The notes beneath the pieces are model-generated. The model ran no database searches. It was not told the DNA's origin and saw nothing but the letters and a program-made list of their open reading frames with translations. A stretch of 9,668 bases of DNA from Halomonas halophila (GTDB taxonomy: Bacteria > Pseudomonadota > Gammaproteobacteria > Pseudomonadales > Halomonadaceae): the NCBI GenBank assembly GCA_002433675.1, contig DJIP01000141.1, forward strand, positions 1-9,668, written 5' to 3'. Below, one piece after another: positions 7,210 to 9,668 of this stretch (position 1 is its first letter; each line of letters begins with the position of its first letter). The translations under genes were made by a program, and so were the position numbers.

Positions 7210-7532
7210 AGCACCCTCCCTGGAAGCGAGCGTAACAGTCGGCCCAACAGCTCCCCTCGGCGACATCCTGAAACTGGCCGTCAGTCTACCCCGCGACAGA
7301 GCGCCCATAGAGGCCGCACAGGCGGTTTTGTTGTCCGAACCCGAACTGGCATCAAGGTTTGGGCTAAAAAGCCTCAGGCGCGCTCCCAGCGCCGCGTAAG
7401 ATGCCCTGAACTCCGGGGCGGCGGCATTGCCAAATTGATGGCCTGGCTCAGCGCCATTTTCGCCATGCCGCACCACCGGTCAGAAAGTGCACCACCGTGA
7501 AACGGTAAAAAAGCCAACAGGGAGCATCAGAC
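7210..7532. other. Divergent pilB-pilA intergenic region
   Basis: A 323-bp gap that must carry the promoters for pilBC (minus) and pilA (plus). I could not identify a convincing sigma-54 (GG-N10-GC with a good TTGC) or sigma-70 promoter for either. Visible items are the pilB ribosome binding site at 7214-7220, a direct repeat GCACCACCG at 7470-7478 and 7489-7497, a small inverted repeat ACCGT-GAA-ACGGT at 7494-7506 followed by six A residues, and the pilA ribosome binding site GGGAG at 7520-7524. The minus-strand frame of pilB stays open to 7476, but I read it as non-coding. Confidence 0.6.
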
Positions 7533-7961
7533 ATGGAAGAGAGGAAAAGCAGCACCAGTGTCAGTAATTCAGAGCAGAGTAGAACCGTGACTCCGGCAGG
7601 GCAGGGCGGATTTACCCTGATCGAGCTGTTGGTGGTGGTGGCGATCATCGGGCTTTTGTCAGCCATCGCCATTCCGCAGTACACCAACTTTCAGAAGCGT
7701 GCCGCGGTAAATGCCTGCAAGGAAGAGCTGGCGGCGGCCAGGACGGCGTTGGCGGTTGATGGGACCTTCGATGAAGACTCGCCGGACATGGCCAATGCGT
7801 ATGCGTGGTCTGCATGTCTGGATTCAAGTATTGCCTATACCGCTCCCACCACGACGGAAGAAGGTTCGCTCCTGGGCTGGCCATCCCCGAGTCAATTCGC
7901 GATAGCAGATAATGCCGCCACCCTCGTCCTGCCCAAGGTGATTGATATCGATAGTCCTTGA
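7533..7961 (+). CDS. pilA: Type IV prepilin, major-pilin-like
   Basis: A 142-residue prepilin. The cleavage and methylation motif is GG^[15 protein letters not shown], giving a mature pilin of 116 residues starting with Phe1 and carrying the required Glu5; the hydrophobic helix spans about mature residues 1-22 and ends in IPQY. PilD-type peptidase would cut after Gly26. GGGAG at 7520-7524 is 8 bp from ATG 7533, so this start is strongly favoured. It gives a 26-residue leader, much longer than the 6-8 of most type IVa pilins. A GTG at 7587 would leave an 8-residue leader but has only a weak ribosome binding site. Two cysteines (mature Cys36 and one in SACLDSS) are not placed as the C-terminal disulfide loop of Pseudomonas pilins. 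The mature domain is small and acidic, which suits a halophile. Placement divergent from pilB-pilC, as in Pseudomonas, supports a major pilin; a minor pilin is possible. Confidence 0.88.
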   Translation: MEERKSSTSVSNSEQSRTVTPAGQGGFTLIELLVVVAIIGLLSAIAIPQYTNFQKRAAVNACKEELAAARTALAVDGTFDEDSPDMANAYAWSACLDSSIAYTAPTTTEEGSLLGWPSPSQFAIADNAATLVLPKVIDIDSP

Positions 7962-7992
7962 GACCAGGCGGAGAAGCTCCAATCGCGTGCTC

Positions 7993-8024
7993 CCAAGCGC
8001 CCGGCCGCAGGCCTCGGGGCTTGG
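7993..8024 (+). terminator. GC-rich hairpin after pilA
   Basis: CCAAGC (7993-7998) pairs with GCTTGG (8019-8024); inside, CCC (8000-8002) pairs with GGG (8016-8018) and GGCC (8003-8006) with GGCC (8010-8013) around the loop GCA, with small bulges at 7999 and 8014-8015. This gives about 13 pairs, 31 nt after the pilA stop. No U-run follows, so it may be a processing or stabilising 3' stem for the pilA message rather than a classic terminator. Confidence 0.4.
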
Positions 8025-8057
8025 TACCCAGCTTCAAGCAACAAGGAGCAGGATCTA

Positions 8058-9500
8058 TTGGAATACCCTTCCATTATCCACCACGGTGGCGCCGACGGCG
8101 TCACCGGAAGCTGCCACCGGCTTCAGATTTCTCCAGACCACGCCATCCTTATCGATTGCGGGCTATTTCAGGGAGAGGACCTCAAGGGCCAGTCCAGCTT
8201 CGAGCGCCACCAGATAGAATTTCCGGTCGACGATGTCATCGCTTTGGTGGTGACCCATGTCCATATTGACCATATCGGTCGGCTGCCCTACCTGATGGCA
8301 GCAGGGTTCAAGGGCCCCATCCTCTGTACCCCACCGAGTGCGCGGTTGCTGCCGCTGGTGATCGAGGATGCGCTCAAAATCGGCTTTACCCGTGACCGAA
8401 GGTTAATCGAGCGGTTTCTTGATACCGTTGAGATGCATCTTGATCCAAGTCCCTATGGTGCTTGGAAAAGCTTGCTAAACGATGAGCGTTACAAGGTCAA
8501 GGTGCGTCTACGGAACGCGGGGCATATACTCGGTTCAGCATACGTCGAAATTGATGTTGAGGACGAGCGCACGAGTCTGGATAATCGCTACGTCTTCTCG
8601 GGGGACCTGGGGCCGCCCGATACCCCGCTGTTGCCGGATCCCACACCACTGGAGCGGGCAGATGTGCTGGTGCTCGAGAGCACCTACGGCGATAGAAGGC
8701 ATGAAGGCCGCAGGACGCGGCGCGCACAGCTCAAGGAAATGATTTATCGTGCACAGCGCGAGGGCGGTAGCGTGGTCATTCCAGCCTTCAGCATCGGCCG
8801 TACCCAAGAGCTGCTCTACGAAATCGAGACATTGGTGCATGAGCGGCTGCACGAGCGGAAGGAAGGAGAGAAAGGCGAGCGCCCGGTTATCATCGTCGAT
8901 TCACCGCTGGCCGCCCGCTTCACCGAAGTATACCGAGACCTCAAGCCCTGGTGGGACAGCGAAGCCAAGGAGCGGCTCGACCAGGGCCGCCACCCCCTCA
9001 GCTTCGATGGCCTCATCACCGTTGACAGCCACGACGACCACCTCGCCATGGTCGAACACCTCGCCACCACCAACACCTGGGCCATCGTCATCTCCGCTAG
9101 CGGCATGGTCACCGGAGGTCGCGTCGTCAACTATCTCGCTCGACTGCTCCCAGACCCTAGACACACCGTGCTGGTCGTCGGCTACCAGGCCGAAGGCACC
9201 CCAGGTCGAGACATCCAGCGGGCGAAACCAGGCAGCCGCGTCCGCCTCGAAGGTCAGAAAGTCGCTGTTAACGCCACGATCAAGACGATCTCAGGATTTT
9301 CAGCGCATGCTGATCAAAAAAACTTGATCGATTTTGTTTCACAGCCTCGTACAAAAGTCGACACTATTCGACTAGTTCATGGAACTTATAATAGGCAGTG
9401 TAAGTTGGGGAAGGTGCTCAGAACGCATGTTGCAAATGTAAGTTTAGCTATAACAACTGAGCTCAATAGGGCGGTCTCAATGAGCAAGTGCAACACCTGA
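8058..9500 (+). CDS. Beta-CASP metallo-beta-lactamase-fold protein (RNA-specificity / CPSF-like nuclease)
   Basis: A 480-residue protein of the MBL-fold, beta-CASP family, whose members include RNA nucleases such as RNase J and CPSF73 relatives. The MBL metal ligands are visible: THVHIDH (His67, His69, Asp71, His72), NAGHILGSA (His156) and FSGDLG (Asp183). The CASP signatures are motif A in LESTYGDR (Glu207), motif B in GFSAHAD (His417) and motif C in RLVHG (His441). All expected catalytic residues are present, so a two-zinc hydrolase is likely; the substrate is unknown. The start is TTG 8058, chosen because AAGGAG (8043-8048) lies 9 bp before it and the protein then begins at the family's IIHHGGADGVTGSC. 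It lies 96 bp after pilA with a hairpin between, so it is probably a separate unit. The last ~60 codons are AT-rich, and the final residues may come from the adjoining IS30-type element. Confidence 0.92.
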   Translation: MEYPSIIHHGGADGVTGSCHRLQISPDHAILIDCGLFQGEDLKGQSSFERHQIEFPVDDVIALVVTHVHIDHIGRLPYLMAAGFKGPILCTPPSARLLPLVIEDALKIGFTRDRRLIERFLDTVEMHLDPSPYGAWKSLLNDERYKVKVRLRNAGHILGSAYVEIDVEDERTSLDNRYVFSGDLGPPDTPLLPDPTPLERADVLVLESTYGDRRHEGRRTRRAQLKEMIYRAQREGGSVVIPAFSIGRTQELLYEIETLVHERLHERKEGEKGERPVIIVDSPLAARFTEVYRDLKPWWDSEAKERLDQGRHPLSFDGLITVDSHDDHLAMVEHLATTNTWAIVISASGMVTGGRVVNYLARLLPDPRHTVLVVGYQAEGTPGRDIQRAKPGSRVRLEGQKVAVNATIKTISGFSAHADQKNLIDFVSQPRTKVDTIRLVHGTYNRQCKLGKVLRTHVANVSLAITTELNRAVSMSKCNT

Positions 9501-9510
9501 TCGATCAGGT
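9495..9510. repeat. 16-bp perfect palindrome at the MBL stop codon
   Basis: ACCTGATCGATCAGGT is identical to its reverse complement. It contains the TGA stop of the MBL frame (9498-9500) and lies 11 bp before the IS30-type transposase ATG. It could be an operator or terminal structure of the insertion sequence, or part of a target site; the sequence alone does not decide. Confidence 0.75.
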
Positions 9511-9521
9511 ACGCTCTCGCT

Positions 9522-9668
9522 ATGACTCATTGCTACCACCACTTTATTGTTGAAGAACGCGCCACCATCATGCTGATGCGTGAAGGGCACTCGATACGCT
9601 CCATCGCCAAGTACCTTGGGAGAGTTGCCAGCACGGTTTCTCGGGAACTGGCTCGGCATGCGGTACCT
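9522..9668 (+). CDS. IS30-family transposase, N-terminal part (cut by window edge)
   Basis: Forty-nine codons are visible, starting MTHCYHHFIVEERATIMLM and running open to the right edge. The segment GHSIRSIAKYLGRVASTVSREL is the helix-turn-helix of IS30-family transposases (pattern: EER, GxSxRxIAxxLGRxxSTxSREL), which recognises the element's terminal repeats. The DDE catalytic domain would lie outside the window. There is no clear ribosome binding site before the ATG. Whether the gene is intact cannot be told. Confidence 0.85.
   Translation, partial: MTHCYHHFIVEERATIMLMREGHSIRSIAKYLGRVASTVSRELARHAVP

Larger units (their letters stand above)
9475..9668 (+). mobile_element. Left end of an IS30-family insertion sequence (boundary approximate)
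   Basis: The presence of the transposase start implies an insertion sequence whose left terminal repeat lies shortly before 9522. IS30-type elements usually have a few tens of bases between their end and the transposase ATG, which would put the end inside or at the 3' tip of the MBL gene. The exact boundary cannot be fixed without the right terminal repeat; the left coordinate is an estimate. Confidence 0.45.

Noticed and set aside
7210..7476. Upstream extension of the pilB frame by 89 codons
   Set aside because: The GTG at 7209 has a strong ribosome binding site and the family N-terminus begins there; the extension has no PilB-like content.
7430..7480. Sigma-54 promoter candidates (GG-N10-GC) in the pilA-pilB gap
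   Set aside because: GG-N10-GC occurs by chance in GC-rich DNA, and none of the matches has a convincing TGGCAC or TTGC element.
7470..7497. Direct repeat GCACCACCG as the start of a repeat array
   Set aside because: There are only two copies 19 bp apart, with no further units and no spacer structure; not a CRISPR array or iteron set.

Overview
The window is high-GC gammaproteobacterial chromosome, most likely Halomonadaceae (Halomonas-like). This rests on the strong GC bias, the divergent lexA/psrA pair also seen in pseudomonads, and a Pseudomonas-style pilA facing pilB-pilC. The genus is an inference from gene content, not a database match.

Layout. Positions 1-441 hold the 3' part of a plus-strand gene whose C-terminus resembles YgfX/CptA. 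It converges on, and overlaps by 15 bp, the minus-strand pair lexA (1525-2190) and dinB (427-1485), which look like one SOS transcription unit. The 310-bp gap 2191-2500 separates lexA from the divergent TetR-family gene psrA. On the lexA side it carries a LexA box lying between plausible -35 and -10 hexamers; on the psrA side it carries a PsrA-type operator. psrA is followed 21 bp later by a small L,D-transpeptidase gene (3203-3721). A short convergent gap with stem-loops (3722-3824) separates it from the minus-strand type IV pilus genes pilC (3825-5282) and pilB (5326-7209). The major-pilin-like gene pilA (7533-7961) diverges from pilB across a 323-bp gap. After pilA comes a beta-CASP metallo-beta-lactamase-fold protein (8058-9500, TTG start). 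The window ends inside an IS30-family transposase gene (9522 to the edge).

How it fits together. LexA represses its own operon and so Pol IV. PsrA probably represses itself and the downstream transpeptidase. PilB (assembly ATPase), PilC (inner-membrane platform) and PilA (pilin) are three core parts of a type IVa pilus; the prepilin peptidase pilD is not beside them. The right end looks like accessory DNA: the last 180 or so bases of the MBL gene fall to about 42% GC from about 70% just before, and an IS30-type element adjoins or cuts into the gene's end.

I do not see a clearly undescribed system. The points most worth checking are the 91-residue low-complexity extension on PilC, the long PilA leader, the compositional break and palindrome at the MBL/IS30 junction, and the lexA-dinB and psrA-transpeptidase pairings.
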